Assembly (NCBI GenBank): GCA_037126765.1
Contig: JBBCBC010000009.1
Coordinates: 25,318,870-25,382,869, forward strand
Source: Stenogyne calaminthoides
Lineage: Eukaryota > Streptophyta > Magnoliopsida > Lamiales > Lamiaceae
Length of the DNA stretch: 64,000 nucleotides
Direction: 5' to 3'
The translations under genes were made by a program, and so were the position numbers. Each line of letters starts with the position of its first letter. Positions within the stretch are counted from its first letter, which is position 1. Below, piece after piece: positions 1 to 11,575 of this stretch. The notes under the pieces are model-generated. The model was not told the origin of the DNA. It saw only the letters and a list, made by a program, of their open reading frames with translations, and searched no databases.

Positions 1-1550
1 ATGCATGCATATAAAATTGTGTTTTTTTTAAATTATGATTAAAATTGGATTCATTTTACCTCGTGAGAAAATCCATTGGGATTAATAGATTAGTATTTGT
101 TTGATTTGATCAATATAATAGACTAGTCTAGATCTAGGTTTATTTATTTTTGTAAATAAATTATAAATTGGATAACTTTGTTGGGATATTTTAGGCGAGA
201 CGAAGAATTAAAAGACGGTTACTAAAATCCGTAAACCGGCCGAAGAATAATAAAAGGGGGAACTCATGAAATTGGTCGAGATGATCGTCAATTCACATGA
301 ATAAACATGCCAAGGAGGCACGCCTTTGAGACTCGAAGAGAAGAGGGTGCACGATCGGATCCGACGGGCCGATTCGGATAGGCGCGCAGGTCGATTAATG
401 ATTGTGAGGAAGAAGCGTAATGGCGATCGAAAAGAAGATGACCAGAGAAGATAATGAAGGAAATGAAATCGACGAGATGATCGAGATCGAGAGGCGAGAT
501 CGAGATATGAAGATGACGTGATTGAGACCAGATCGCTTAAACCGATATGCTAACCTAAATATGATTAACCGATGATTCGATCGATCAATGGGCGCGATTA
601 ACGACAAATCGATGAGAATCGGAATCGAAGGTATAAAATTGATATGCATATACTTCCCCGAAGTCCCTGTCAATTTTATATTGGTCAAGTGAGAGCCAAC
701 TATTAATCTAGTTATTAAAGGTTTGTAATCGTTCTTGTTTGTAACTCTTTGAATGTGTTTAAATAATGACCCACCCCACTGAGGCTTATTTATCGAGGAA
801 AACCGCTGAATTTTTGAGATGTGAGGGTGATGCATGTTCATATTTTTTGAGATTTTAATATCAAAACATGTGATCGAACCTTTGTGATATATTTGTGCTT
901 ATGCATATTATTATTTATTTACCCTAGATCTAAGCACAAATGTCATATGTCGAGAACCTTTTAATCCCCTTTCGCTATTATACTTAAAAGTCAATGGAAA
1001 CAATATGTATGGAAACTATATTGATTGGAAACGAACAAAAATTATAATTGCCCTAATCGCAATCAAAAGCACAAGTGGATTCTTGACACACCAAAATCAG
1101 ATGAGCCAACCGACGGGTCTAAAAATGGGACCTGTCGGATCACCTTGGCGAGATGTCGTCATGTTATTACTTGAAAATGGTGGAGGACAAACACTTAAAA
1201 AAAAAAAAAAGGGATTACGCATAATTTCGTTTTTAATGATGGCCCATCGAACAAACTTGAGTTTTCGAAACTTCCCCAAGTCCTGTCAATTATATATAAC
1301 TGGAGCCAACTCTAGTTATTAAAGGATGTAAATTTGTTTGTAACCCGCTTGAATGTGTTTAAATAATCACCTCACGCTTATTTAAAAAGTTCGAATGCAT
1401 TTTGGCCTATGCATGTGGATCGAAATGATTTGTTACAAGTTTTGGTCTCGGCTATTAGATACAATATGTATGGAAACTATGTTGATGGGGAAACAAAACT
1501 CAAAAAGCTTTAATCGCAAGTGGTAAGTCTTCATTTTCTGAGATGGGAAA
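1..1550. other. No gene seen; repeat-bearing left edge
   Basis: No convincing coding region. Short ORFs on both strands match no family I recognise and overlap one another. The stretch holds a diverged duplication (listed separately), an A-run near 1197-1210 and GATC/TCGA-rich sequence at 230-650. It may be the leader and eroded gag of Copia A, whose recognisable gag-end sequence starts only near 1550, or an older unrelated repeat. Confidence 0.5.
652..1525 (+). repeat. Diverged direct duplication
   Basis: Two blocks occur twice in the same order. The first is at 652-793 and 1271-1384 (both contain TTGAATGTGTTTAAATAAT and AGTTATTAAAGG). The second is at about 1000-1065 and 1461-1521 (both contain CAATATGTATGGAAACTAT and TAATCGCAA). 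The copies differ by many indels, so the duplication is old. The function and source element are unknown. Confidence 0.75.
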
Positions 1551-1929
1551 AGGGAAGGCAAAAGAAAAAGAAGAGGACCAAAAACCATAAAGCAATAAAA
1601 CTCAAATTTTGCCAAGGGCAATGGTAAGATGCACAAAAGAAGCTTTTGTGGTGTCAAGGAAAATCCAAAGAGGAAGTGCTTCAACGGTTGCCAAGGGAAA
1701 TGGTAAGTGAAAGAGGACAATAAAGGTTTGCTTGTTCCAACCCCAAAAGGGACGGAAAGAAAGGTAATTCTCAAGCACTAGTTGTTGAAACTTGTTTAGC
1801 GGCGTATACTTCTCATTCGTGGGTGGTTGATACGAGATCCACTAATCATGTTTGCTTCACGGGTTCAAACTGATCCGGCAACTTAGTGGGAGTGAGATCC
1901 TCATCACACTGGGCGATGTTAAGAAAGTA

Positions 1930-2033
1930 GCGGTTATTGTAATGCTACGTAAGTGGCAGATATTACAATGCTATGATAGTAACGAATATTGCAATGCTAC
2001 GTAAGTAGTAGACATTGTAGTGCTACATGAGTA
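1930..2033 (+). repeat. Minisatellite, four 26-bp units
   Basis: Four head-to-tail units start at 1930, 1982-26, 1982 and 2008, each with a core like ATTGYAATGCTACGTAAGT. They lie in what should be the protease/pre-integrase part of Copia A. The 26-bp unit is not a multiple of three, so the expansion itself breaks the reading frame. Confidence 0.85.
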
Positions 2034-2329
2034 GTGGTTAAAGCAGTGGGAGAAGTGCACCTGTCTTTTAAAGATAACGTTTTTTTGAGATTATCTTTAT
2101 GTTCCCAGTTTTAGAAAGAATTCACTTTCAGTTTCTAAAAATTCTATTAACGGATACTTAGTTTCTTCTAATAAAGATGACATCATTTCTTCAAATAATG
2201 AGTGTATCTTTTATGGGACATTGGTCAAATAATCTCTATACAATTAACTGTGCACACCACTCACGAAATGCATCCTATAACACATCAACTATTTCTGAGA
2301 AAAAGAAAACATTCATCAGACGTGAACGA

Positions 2330-4945
2330 AACACTTCTATGGCATCTAAGATTGGGACATATTAATCCAAAGAGGATCTAAAGGTTGGTGAAAGACGGTT
2401 CACTAGAGTCTCTCCAAGCTGAACCAATTCCAACCTGCGAATCATGTTTGGAGGGTAAAATGACCAAGAGGGCATTCGGAGCCAAGGGGAATAGAGCCAA
2501 AGAAGTGTTAGAAATCGTTCACACATACGTATGTGGTCCAATGTCAACCATGGCAAGAGGAGGTTATGAGTATTTTGTCACTTTTATTGATGACTACTCG
2601 AGGTACGGTTATATTTTCCTTATGAAGCATAAATCTGAGACCTTTGAGAAATTCAAAGAATTTAAGGCTCAAGCAGAGAATCATAGGGAAAAATGTATCA
2701 AGTCTCTACGATCCGATCGTGGGGGCGAGTACCTCAGCGATGAGTTTTTGAACTACTTGTCGGATGAAGGGATTGCATCCCAGCTAACTGCACCCGGAAC
2801 CCCTCAACAAAACGGGGTTGCAGAGCGAAGAAACAGAACTCTTTTGAAAATGGTTAGATCAATGATGAGTTATGCGGATCTTCCCAAGTCGTTCTGGGTC
2901 ATGCCTTGGAAATAGCGGCTTACATTCTGAACTTGGTGCCATCCAAATCGGTTCCCAAAACTCCCAAAGAATTGTGGACCGGGCGCAAGCCCAGTTTGAG
3001 ACACATGAGAATTTGGGGGTGTCCGGCCTACGTGTTGGACAAGGAAGCCGGGAAATTGGATCCTCGATCAGAATTAAGGTTGTTTATAGAATACCCCGAG
3101 GGAACAAAAAGGTGTATGTTCTATGGTCCCGAAGATCAAAAGGTGGTAATTAACACCCACTTTAGATTTTTGGAAGAAGACTACATGAACGAAAGAAGAC
3201 CCAGAAGTGAGATTACCTTAAATGAGCTAAGAGGGCTAACCTCGTTGCCAATTGTACAAGATGACATACCAAACGACACACTTACACAACCGGAACCTCA
3301 TCGTAGTGGGAGGGTTGTGAAAATAGAGAGATTCATGGGGATAGGAGAGTCCTCGGACTTGATCCCCGGTCAAGACGAATCAGACCCATGGACATATGAT
3401 GAGGCAATCCAAGACAAGGATGCGGTTTCTTGGCAAAAGGCAATGAAAGTAGAAATGGGGTCTATGGATCATAACAGAGTGTGGGTGCTAGTCGAACCAC
3501 TTAATGGGGTCAAACCTATTGGTTGCAAGTGGGTATACAAGAGAAAGAGGGGATCGGACGGGAAGGTGGAAACCTTCAAGGCAAGGCTTGTGGCGAAAGG
3601 TTATACTCAGAAAAAAGGGATCGACTATGAGGAAACCTTTTCACCTGTAGCAATGCTCAAGTCCATCCAGATTCTCTTGTCGATTGCTGCGCATCTCAAT
3701 TTTGAAATCTCCCAAATGGATGTCAAGACAGCTTTCCTTAACGGAAGTCTTGATGAGGAAATCTATATGCAACAACCCCAAGGCTTCATTGAAAAGGACC
3801 AAGAACACCTAGTTTGTAAGCTCATGAAGTCCATTTACGGACTCAAACAGGCATCCAGAGCTTGGAACCAATGTTTTGATCATGTTATAAAGTCTTATGG
3901 GTTTGATCAAAACGAGTTCGAAAGTTGTGTGTACAAAAAGCGTGTCGGAACTGCATTGGTATTCTTAGTACTATACGTAGACGACATTCTGCTCATCGGG
4001 AACGATGTAAAGGTGTTATCAGACGTAAGGGCATGGCTTTCAAAACAGTTAAATATGAAGGACTTAGGGGAAGCCGGGCACATCCTTGGGATCAAGATCA
4101 CTCGAGATCGCAAGAAAATGATGATAGGCTTATCGCAAGCTTCATACATAGACACTGTGTTGAAACGATTCAGCATGCAGGGTTCCAAGAAAGGCTTCGT
4201 ACCTTTCAGGCATGGAATCCATCTATCTAAGGAAATGTGCCCTAAGACACAAAAGGAGATAGACGACATGAAAGGCATTCCTTATGCTTCGGCTGTCGGA
4301 AGCCTTATGTATGCAATGTTGTGCACGAGACCGGATATATGCTTTGCCATTGGCATGGTGGCAAGATATCAAAGTAACCCGGGGATAGAACATTGGACGA
4401 CAGTTAAAAACATTCTGAAGTATCTGAAAAGAACTCGAGATAGAATATTGGTTTATCAGTCAGATAGTCTAATCCCCATAGGCTACACGGACTCGGATTT
4501 CCAATCAGACTTAGATTCCAGAAACTATCTGCCTCAGTTAGTGTGCTTTTATTTGGGAGGTGTAGCCATCAAATGGACGAGTGTGAAGCAGAAATGCATC
4601 ACTAACTCAACCATGGAAGCCGGGTAAGTAGCTGCTTGTGAAGCAGTGAAGGAACCAGTTTGGCTCTAGACCTTCTTAGTGGACTTGGATGAAGTTTCGA
4701 ATTTGTCTAGTAATATTTGCTAGGGGCAGTTGCAAATTCAAGGGAACCAAGAGTCCACGAGTCAAACAAGCACACTGAAGGAAAGGAATCTTAGACGAGA
4801 AATCGTTAAGAGAGGAGATGAAGAGGTGGATAAGATCGCATTGGAGGATAACCTAGCTAACCCTTTCACAAAGTGTCTGCCTCTGGAAACATTCAAGAGA
4901 CATGTGGGAGGAATGATTGTCAAGTGCGTAGCCAATCTGCTTTGA
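2330..4945 (+). pseudogene. Copia A pol remnant (integrase, RT, RNase H)
   Basis: The pre-integrase zinc motif is visible (WHLRLGHIN near 2337, CESCLEG near 2437). The integrase core shows FIDDYSR, SDRGGEY and the Glu of AERRNRT, so all three DDE positions are present. The RT carries QMDVKTAFLNG, YGLKQASRAW and an intact YVDDILL near 3975. RNase H shows YTDSDFQSD. Breaks: a stop just upstream of the 2385 reading frame, a one-base deletion near 2898 that shifts frame at the end of integrase, a scrambled stretch near 4510-4545, and a stop (TAA) at about 4625 where the family has Tyr in EAEYVA. The tail resumes near 4820 with the family's terminal LADPFTK-like motif (here LANPFTK). RT itself is long and open, which suggests fairly recent decay. 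Confidence 0.93.
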
Positions 4946-4970
4946 GTATAAGTGGGAGACATTATTAGGT

Positions 4971-5007
4971 TCGTGTAGGTGACATTATATGTCACGGATC
5001 TACACGA
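4971..5007. repeat. Perfect-arm hairpin between two polypurine tracts
   Basis: TCGTGTAG at 4971-4978 pairs with CTACACGA at 5000-5007, and GTGACAT pairs with ATGTCAC inside it. The hairpin lies between two copies of TTTGAGTATAAGTGGGAGA (about 4940 and 5036), so the sequence just before the 3' LTR of Copia A is duplicated. Confidence 0.85.
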
Positions 5008-5056
5008 GACATATTGTAGTATACTTAAAAGCAGACTTTGAGTATAAGTGGGAGAT

Positions 5057-6866
5057 TGTTGGGATTATACTGGAAAGTATGCTTTTACTTTGTATAATCA
5101 AATTGAATTTTGGACATATTTACTGAATTAAATTGTTTATCACTGATGTTGTAAATATCATCGAATGTTACATATATTTACTTCATAATTGTTCAATAAA
5201 TAGTACGTGTTAAATTGTAGTTAATTTAGTGATACCAGATCACAGAAGATTAAATTAACAGTCCCTTGTAACCAAAAGTACACCATTCACGACCTAGATG
5301 GAAATGAACAATCCATCGTGAAAGGTTGAATTGTAATTTCATTGCTTTGTCTTGACCAAAGAGATTACACAAAGGCATGTCTAGTGTAATTGAAGAGGAT
5401 TCCACTGGGAGGACAAATTCTTGAATCGAACTAGGAAGAATTAGACCTCAGTGGTTCGTTATTTCTTAATCTTCGTCCCTTAAATAGGATCACGTGTGGT
5501 TAGTAAGTATTGCTTTGACTTATTACGAGTAGAGAATCAACGAGATTCAATACTTTATATCTTGGGCAATATTATTGGTCACATGTGTAGCTAAGATTTA
5601 ATACTGAAGAATCGTGCAAGCACGCTTTGTTCGATTTGCCCCCCTTGGGAGGTTCATAAGTTTTATCATACCAAATCTTGCAAGTGGAACTAGTTTCCGG
5701 TATGAGTAATAATGTTGAACCGTTCCTTTACCAAGGATAAAAAGATATTAATTAATGGAAAGCTATTTCAGTGGCTTGAATTAATTAATGGGCTAGATAT
5801 TCTTAAACACGGAAATAATAACCGGGAGCCATATTGACTATAATATGGGTTAAGATGGATAGTGCAATATTAATTATGTAGTGGGATTAATTAATATTTT
5901 ATGGGCTTGAATAATATTGTGACTCAATATTGATAATTCAAGATCCATTGGAAGGTCCAATCTTAATTCTCCTAAAGGCCCCCCCCCAAGTAGCCCAACA
6001 TAAAGTCCAATAACTGGAAAAGGTGTTTAAAAATAAAATAAATATTTGTTGCTAATTTCCTTGTATTTTTCAAAATTTATGGATAAAAGGGGAGAAAGAT
6101 TTTCTTTGAATTTTGTTATGGAATGAAGATATGTGTTCTTGGAATACAAGATTATCTCATTAAATTCAAGAAATCTCCCACTTGGTTATTCATATAGGTA
6201 TTTCGAAATTTTTGAAATATAAAGGGCAAGAAAGATTTTCTTGAAAAGATATTATGGAAGATATGTATTTCTTGAAGTACAAGTATATCTCATAAATTCA
6301 AGAAGATCCAAATCTTGGAATCTTGGACCCAATATTTTCGAAAATCACCATAACTTGATGAGGTGAGATTTTTGTGGAATATTTTAATTATGGGAAAAGA
6401 ATATAGGAGATATATTCAAGATTTCTTGGAGATCAAGAAAAGATTTTCCCACATTGTTTTTTCCCCTAAAAATTTGACCACCACCCATCTATAAATAGGG
6501 GATTGATTCTTTCATTCCCAAGTGCAATTTCATGTGCTGGAAAAATTAGTAAATCCACAAAAGTGGTGCAACAAATTTTATTTTTCCTTTTGTTTAATTG
6601 TTCGCGAGTGTCCTTCCACCGGATTGTCGAGCAAGGACTAGGGAATACTTGGGAAGGTTTTTTGGTGTGTTTTCATCAACAAGGCCATCGCCATTCCAAG
6701 AGGTAAGTTCACGTAAACTCGTAGTAATTCCGCATGCGTAGGATTTACGTGAATTGTTTATATACATGATTTGTCATTATTTGAATTAATATGGGTTAAT
6801 TCATGCTAGTAATAATTGTTAGAATTAAATTTGTATTTAAATATTCATCCCGAATAGATCCAGGCA
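5057..6866 (+). repeat. 3' LTR of Copia A
   Basis: Starts TGTTGGGATTATAC straight after the polypurine tract and ends GAATAGATCCAGGCA. The TG...CA ends were fixed by comparison with the inverted solo LTR at 32634-34279, which has the same two ends. Length is about 1.81 kb. It contains a TATA box at 6490-6498 (TATAAATAG) and a C-run near 5980-5989. No second LTR of this element is in the window, so its age cannot be estimated here. Confidence 0.9.
6490..6498 (+). promoter_or_regulatory. LTR TATA box (Copia A family)
   Basis: TATAAATAG in the 3' third of the LTR. The same motif occurs in inverse orientation at 32982-32990 in the solo LTR, which supports it as the family's promoter element. Confidence 0.65.
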
Positions 6867-8699
6867 ATTCGTTCCCCAACAGTTATTGCATGTCAAGAGG
6901 AACAAAGAAGGGATTTACGAGGTTCAGAAACATGTCATGCAGTATAAACATAACTTAACAAGACTGGAGTGGGGGCATCATCACAGATTAGAAAGGAAGA
7001 TACCAGAAGAGACTGCAAAAATTATCGAACAAATGATATCTTGTGGAATAAAGGCTGCCCAATCTTATCATTCCTTGGAGTTTTTAGCGGGGGGAAAAGA
7101 GCACGTAGGTCACACAATGAGAGATCACCTGAATTTCGTAAGTCGTCTAAATCTGAACAAGATAGAATCAGGAGATGCACAGACTTTAATTGACATATTA
7201 GAAGAAGAAAGTGCAAATGATCCGGAGTTTTATTACAGTGTGAGATTGGACGGTGAAGCAAGGTTGGCTAACATATTTTGGAGGGACTCGTCGATGAGGG
7301 ATGACTATGACCTTTTTGGAGATGTCGTTGTATTCGATACCACATACAGGAGGAACAAATATGACCTAATATGTGCTCCCTTTGTTGGAATTAATAGTCA
7401 ATGGAAGAATGTGATGTTCGGGTGTGCCTTCATCTCTGCTGAGAAAACTGAAACGTTTGAATGGCTATTCAAAGTGTTTAGCAAGGTTGTGGGAGGAAAA
7501 CATCTAGTCTCCATCTTCACGGACCAAGATTTGGCGATGTCAAACGGTATAGAAAAGGTACGAAACCCTAAATATTGAATATGAACTAATACTATGTTTC
7601 ATATTTACTAATTATATACTATTGTATGTAGGTTTTCCCTGAAACTAGGCACAGATTGTGTCTCTGGCACCTGCAGCAGAATGCCATACCAAAATTGGTC
7701 AAATGGAAGAGCGATGATTCTATGAAAGCAATGTTCAACAAGTGCTTATCAGGGTGTATGAACAGAGAGCATTTTTAAATGACTTGTAAAGAGATGGTAA
7801 CAAAATATGAGCTTGCAGACGACTCTTAGTTTACACGATTATATAGCTTGAAGGAGAAATGGTGCACGACACTAAACAAAAATTTCTTTTCGGCTGGAAT
7901 TAAGTCATCGCAACGAAGTGAGAGCACAAATAGTTCGATTGGATCAAAAGCTAGGAAAGATACAAATCTGACAGCTTTTTATGAGATCTTCAAGAATGTT
8001 GTCCAAAATTGGAGGGACGAAGAACAAAAAGATAATTTCAATTGCTTATGGTCTAGACCTGAATCGAGTTGTCCAATGTATGGAATGATAAAGCACACGT
8101 CGCAGGTATACACACGACCTCTTTTTAGAGATTTTGAAGCGGAGTTCAGAATAAGTATTAATGCTTCATTCAAAGAAGTTGAAAGTCTGGATACCACGAA
8201 GGTATATGATGTTAAATCTATTGATGATGATCCAAGCTACAGAGTTATATTCGATTCTTCTTTAAAGTTTATCGATTGTGCTTGCATGAAATTTGAAGAG
8301 AGCGGGATGCTTTGCTATCATTACATGAGAGTACTTAATGTGAACTCGGTGGAATGCATACCTGATAGGTATATTTTGAAGAGATGGACGAAACAAGCTA
8401 GATTACAATTGTTGGATAAGGTGGAACCTCAAAGAAATGAAAAGGAGAAGAGTGAGTCTATCATTTGGACAAATGACATGGCAAGGAAGCAACACAATTT
8501 ACTGTTGTTGGGCAGAGGAAATGAAACTGCTAGAAGAATAATTGAAGAACACATCAATAGAGATTTGATTGATGTGAAGGCAGTGATGTCTACCAAACAA
8601 GAAGAAACTTCTGCACAATCAAAATCATCTAGAACGGTACAAGATCCTACTCGTTCAGTAACGAAGGGAAGAAACAAAAGAAAAAAAAGGCCATTTTGA
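6867..8699 (+). pseudogene. FAR1/FRS-type Mutator transposase, 5'-truncated and broken
   Basis: Reading opens directly after the Copia A LTR, in the end of a FAR1 DNA-binding domain (HVKRNKEG ... HNLTRLEW). The MULE transposase core follows, with FDTTYRRNKY (first Asp) and FTDQDLAM (second Asp), then LCLWHLQQN after an intron, and QRSESTNSS. Near 8275-8325 is a SWIM zinc finger (CxC...CxH: CACMKF then LCYHY). The intron at 7558-7631 has GT/AG ends and keeps frame. Two lesions follow: a frameshift near 7772 and TAG at 7827-7829 where the family has Trp. The N-terminal part would lie left of the 5' LTR of Copia A, outside the window. Family role: DDE transposase. FAR1 and FHY3 are domesticated relatives, but the repeat setting and the breaks argue for a transposon copy here. 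Confidence 0.9.
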
Positions 8700-9420
8700 G
8701 AAAACCAAGAATAAAAGAGCAAGTTCCACACAATCTGCCCCAAATTTGAAATTTGGATCTTAAACACCTAGGCCCCATTTAATTTAGTAAGTAATTATTT
8801 CTAATTTTTTTTCTTTTAATTCTTGATTACCCAACACTTGATAAACTTACCTCCATTTGGTTTGTTTGTGTGCAGGAGATATGGAGGCCTATTGTTATTC
8901 TGTAGTGTGTTAAAATTGCTGGTTTTGGATATGAGTGGGCTACTGTTTTTGTTGGTTTGAGTAGTTATTTTGCATGAATTAGGCCATGGTTATGTGTTTT
9001 GTTATGGAAAATTGGTTGAATGTGTTGGGTGTCATTGTTCTGGTTTGTGAGTTGGGCTGAGAGGCTTGCCCTCTTCTACTATTTATGTTAAGGATTTTTC
9101 GTTTGTTTTTCATTTGTTTGGTTTGGTATCTGCTAATTTTATGATTAATTGGCTCGATGGGGGATTGTACTGTTCAAAATATAGTTGTTGATACAAGTTT
9201 TATGTTGTTACTAGAACTATGTTTGCATTTCAGCTGCTGGTACTAATTCCCTATTAATATATTGGGTGTGTTGTTTGGATCTTTTTGGCCTATGCTTGGA
9301 CTTGGATTTCTTCGGCTGTTTTTGTCTTGTTTTGTCACTGTTTGGGATGTTACATGTGGGCCTTGTTTTGGTTCTTTTGTGGTTTGTTAATTTCAAGTTC
9401 AGGTGTTTATCTCATACTAT
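8700..9420. other. No gene seen; T/G-rich stretch after the transposase
   Basis: The plus strand is T- and G-rich with no domain. One short ORF (9266-9454) is a low-complexity read of Leu/Phe/Val codons. It is probably the 3' flank of the transposase gene inside the same element. Confidence 0.5.
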
Positions 9421-9424
9421 TATA

Positions 9425-9830
9425 CAAATTAATAATATAACTTATATCAATTAATACTATAGCTTATATAAATTAATACTATAGCTCATGTCAATTAACA
9501 CAATATCTTATAGTTTATACCAATTAATAATATAGCTTATACAAATTAATACTATAGCTTATACAAATTAATACTATAGCTTATATTAATTAATATCATA
9601 GATTATACCAATTAATAATATAGCTTATACCAATTAATACTATAGCTTATTCAAATTAATACTATAGCTCATGACAATTAATATCATAGCTTATATCAAT
9701 TAATATCATAGCTTATACTTATTAATACCATACCTTATATCAATTAATATTATAGCTAATATCAATTAATACTATAGCTCCTATCAATTAACATTATATC
9801 TTACAACATAATTTAATACTAAAGCTCCTA
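9425..9830 (+). repeat. Satellite array, about 20-21 bp unit (left block)
   Basis: About twenty imperfect head-to-tail copies of a unit close to AATTAATACTATAGCTTATA. Variation is by single-base changes and small indels. The same unit forms a second array at 11235-11575 and occurs as isolated copies within the ULP1-like gene (about 22140-22215, 25262-25315). Confidence 0.92.
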
Positions 9831-9879
9831 TAAATTTAATGCTTGTGTGCACCAATTGGTGCAATTAGATTCAATTTTA

Positions 9880-10913
9880 ATTTGGATGAACCCTGAACCC
9901 TATACCCTAAACCCTAAACACTATACCCTAAACCATGAACCCTTGGTATCGGGTAAACCATGATTCAACCCCTAAAACCCTAAACCCTAAACTCTGAACC
10001 CTAAACCCTGAACCATGTACCTTAAACCCTATACCTTAAACCATGAACCCTTGGGGTCGGGTGAACCATGAACCACTCGGTCCAGGCTCGGAAAAAAAAA
10101 CAAAAAAAAAAACATGAACCCTAAACCCTAGACCATCAACCATGAACCACTCGGTCCATGCTCGGATCGGGGAAAAAAACTGAAAAAAACCTTAAACCCT
10201 AAACCCTGAACCCTGAACCATGTACCTTAAACCCTAAACCCTAAACTAGGGTGAACTATGAACCACTCGGTCCGGACTCGGAAAAAAAACTGAAAAAAAA
10301 ACATGAACCCTAAACCCTAGACCATGAACCATTTGTGTCATGTGAACCATGAACCACTCGGTCCCGGCTCAGGTCGAGGAAAAAACTGAAAAAAAAACCC
10401 TGAACCCTAAACCCTAAACCATGAACCCTTGGGGTCGGGTGAACCATGAACCAACCCTAAACCCTGAACCATGTACCTTAAATCCTAAACCCTAAACCAT
10501 GAACCCTTGGGGTCGGGTGAACCATGAACCACTCGGTCCGGGCTCGAAAAAAAAACTGAACCCTAAACCCTGAACCATGTACCTTAAACCCTAAACCCTA
10601 AACCATGAACCCTTGGGGTCGGGTGAACCATGAACCACTCGGTCCGGGCTCGAAAAAAAAACCAAAAAAAAACCATGAACCCTAAACCCTAGACCATGAA
10701 CCATTCGTGTCATGTGTACCATGAACCACTCGGTCCCGGCTCGGGTCAGGGAAAAAACGGAAAAAAACCCCTAAACCCTAAACCCTGAACCCTGAACCCT
10801 GAACCCTAAACCATGAACCTTAAACCCTATAAAAAAAAACAAAAAAAAAACCATGAACCCTAAAAACCATGAACCATTGGGGTGGGTGAACCATGAACCA
10901 CTCGGGTTCAAGG

Positions 10914-10944
<31 letters not shown>

Positions 10945-11200
10945 ATGAACCCTAAACCTTATACCCTAAACCATGAACCATTCGGGTTGTGAACCATGAA
11001 ACCTATGAACCCCTGGAAAAAATTAAAAAAACCATGGATCGATGGAGGTTGGGAAAAAATTTGAAAAAAAAAACCCTAAACCCTAAACCATGAACCATTC
11101 GGGTTGAGTAAACTATGAACAACTCGATCCGGGTTCGGGTCGGTTCATGGAAAAAATTGAAAAAAAAAACCAAAAAAAAACTTAAAAAAAATTCCACCAA
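9880..11200 (+). repeat. Telomere-like degenerate repeat block (CCCTAAA variants)
   Basis: Dense CCCTAAAC units (complement of the plant telomere repeat TTTAGGG) mixed with variants CCCTGAAC, CCATGAAC and CCTTAAAC. A recurring spacer reads like CCATGAACCACTCGGTCC, followed by GGGTCGGG-type words and A-runs. Part is a higher-order repeat: about 106 bp is duplicated head to tail at about 10453-10558 and 10559-10664. Because the units are degenerate and mixed with non-telomeric spacers, this is not a functional telomere. The block interrupts the 20-bp satellite and shares its spacer words with the MITE at 56158-56400. Confidence 0.92.
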
Positions 11201-11234
11201 TTCTAAATTGGTGTAAAGGGTACACACAGGTATT

Positions 11235-11575
11235 TGTCATCAATTAATACTATAGCTTATACTGATTAATACTATAGTCTATACTAATTAATACTATCGC
11301 TCATGTTAATTAATATTGCAGCTTATATTGATTAATACCGTAGCTTTATATTGATTAATACTATAGCCTATACCAATTAATACTATAGCTTATGTCAATT
11401 TAATACTGTAGCTTATACCAATTAATATCATAGCTTATACTGATTAATATCATAGCTTATATTAATTAATAATATAGCTAATATTAGTTAATACTATAGC
11501 TCCTGTCAATTAATACTATAGCTTATATCAATTAATACCATAGCTCATATTAATATAATTTAATATTATAGCTCG
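11235..11575 (+). repeat. Satellite array, about 20-21 bp unit (right block)
   Basis: Continues the unit of the left array with the same AATTAATACTATAGC core. The telomere-like block therefore looks inserted into, or expanded from within, one longer array. Confidence 0.9.

Larger units (their letters stand above)
1550..6866 (+). mobile_element. Copia A: partial Ty1/Copia element (TNT1-94-like), 3' LTR present
   Basis: The plus-strand order is an eroded gag end, protease remnant (near 1825-1870), integrase, reverse transcriptase, RNase H, polypurine tract (5046-5055, AAGTGGGAGA) and a 3' LTR. This is the Ty1/Copia order. The 5' LTR and most of gag are not in the window. After the LTR, ATTCG at 6867-6871 would be the right target-site copy, but its partner lies off the edge. 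The element interrupts the FAR1-type transposase gene that resumes at 6867. Frameshifts and stops make it non-autonomous. Confidence 0.88.

Noticed and set aside
1005..1322. ORFs on both strands near 1005-1774
   Set aside because: They include an A-run and repeat sequence, overlap antisense ORFs and match no known family.
6867..8699. A functional FAR1/FRS light-signalling gene
   Set aside because: It lacks its N-terminus and has a frameshift and a stop, and it sits in a transposon context. A broken transposase is more likely.
9425..9830. CRISPR-like array
   Set aside because: Units are contiguous without unique spacers, and the setting is a plant genome full of eukaryotic elements.
9880..11200. 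A true chromosome end or functional telomere
   Set aside because: CCCTAAA units are degenerate, mixed with non-telomeric spacers and A-runs, and flanked on both sides by the same satellite.
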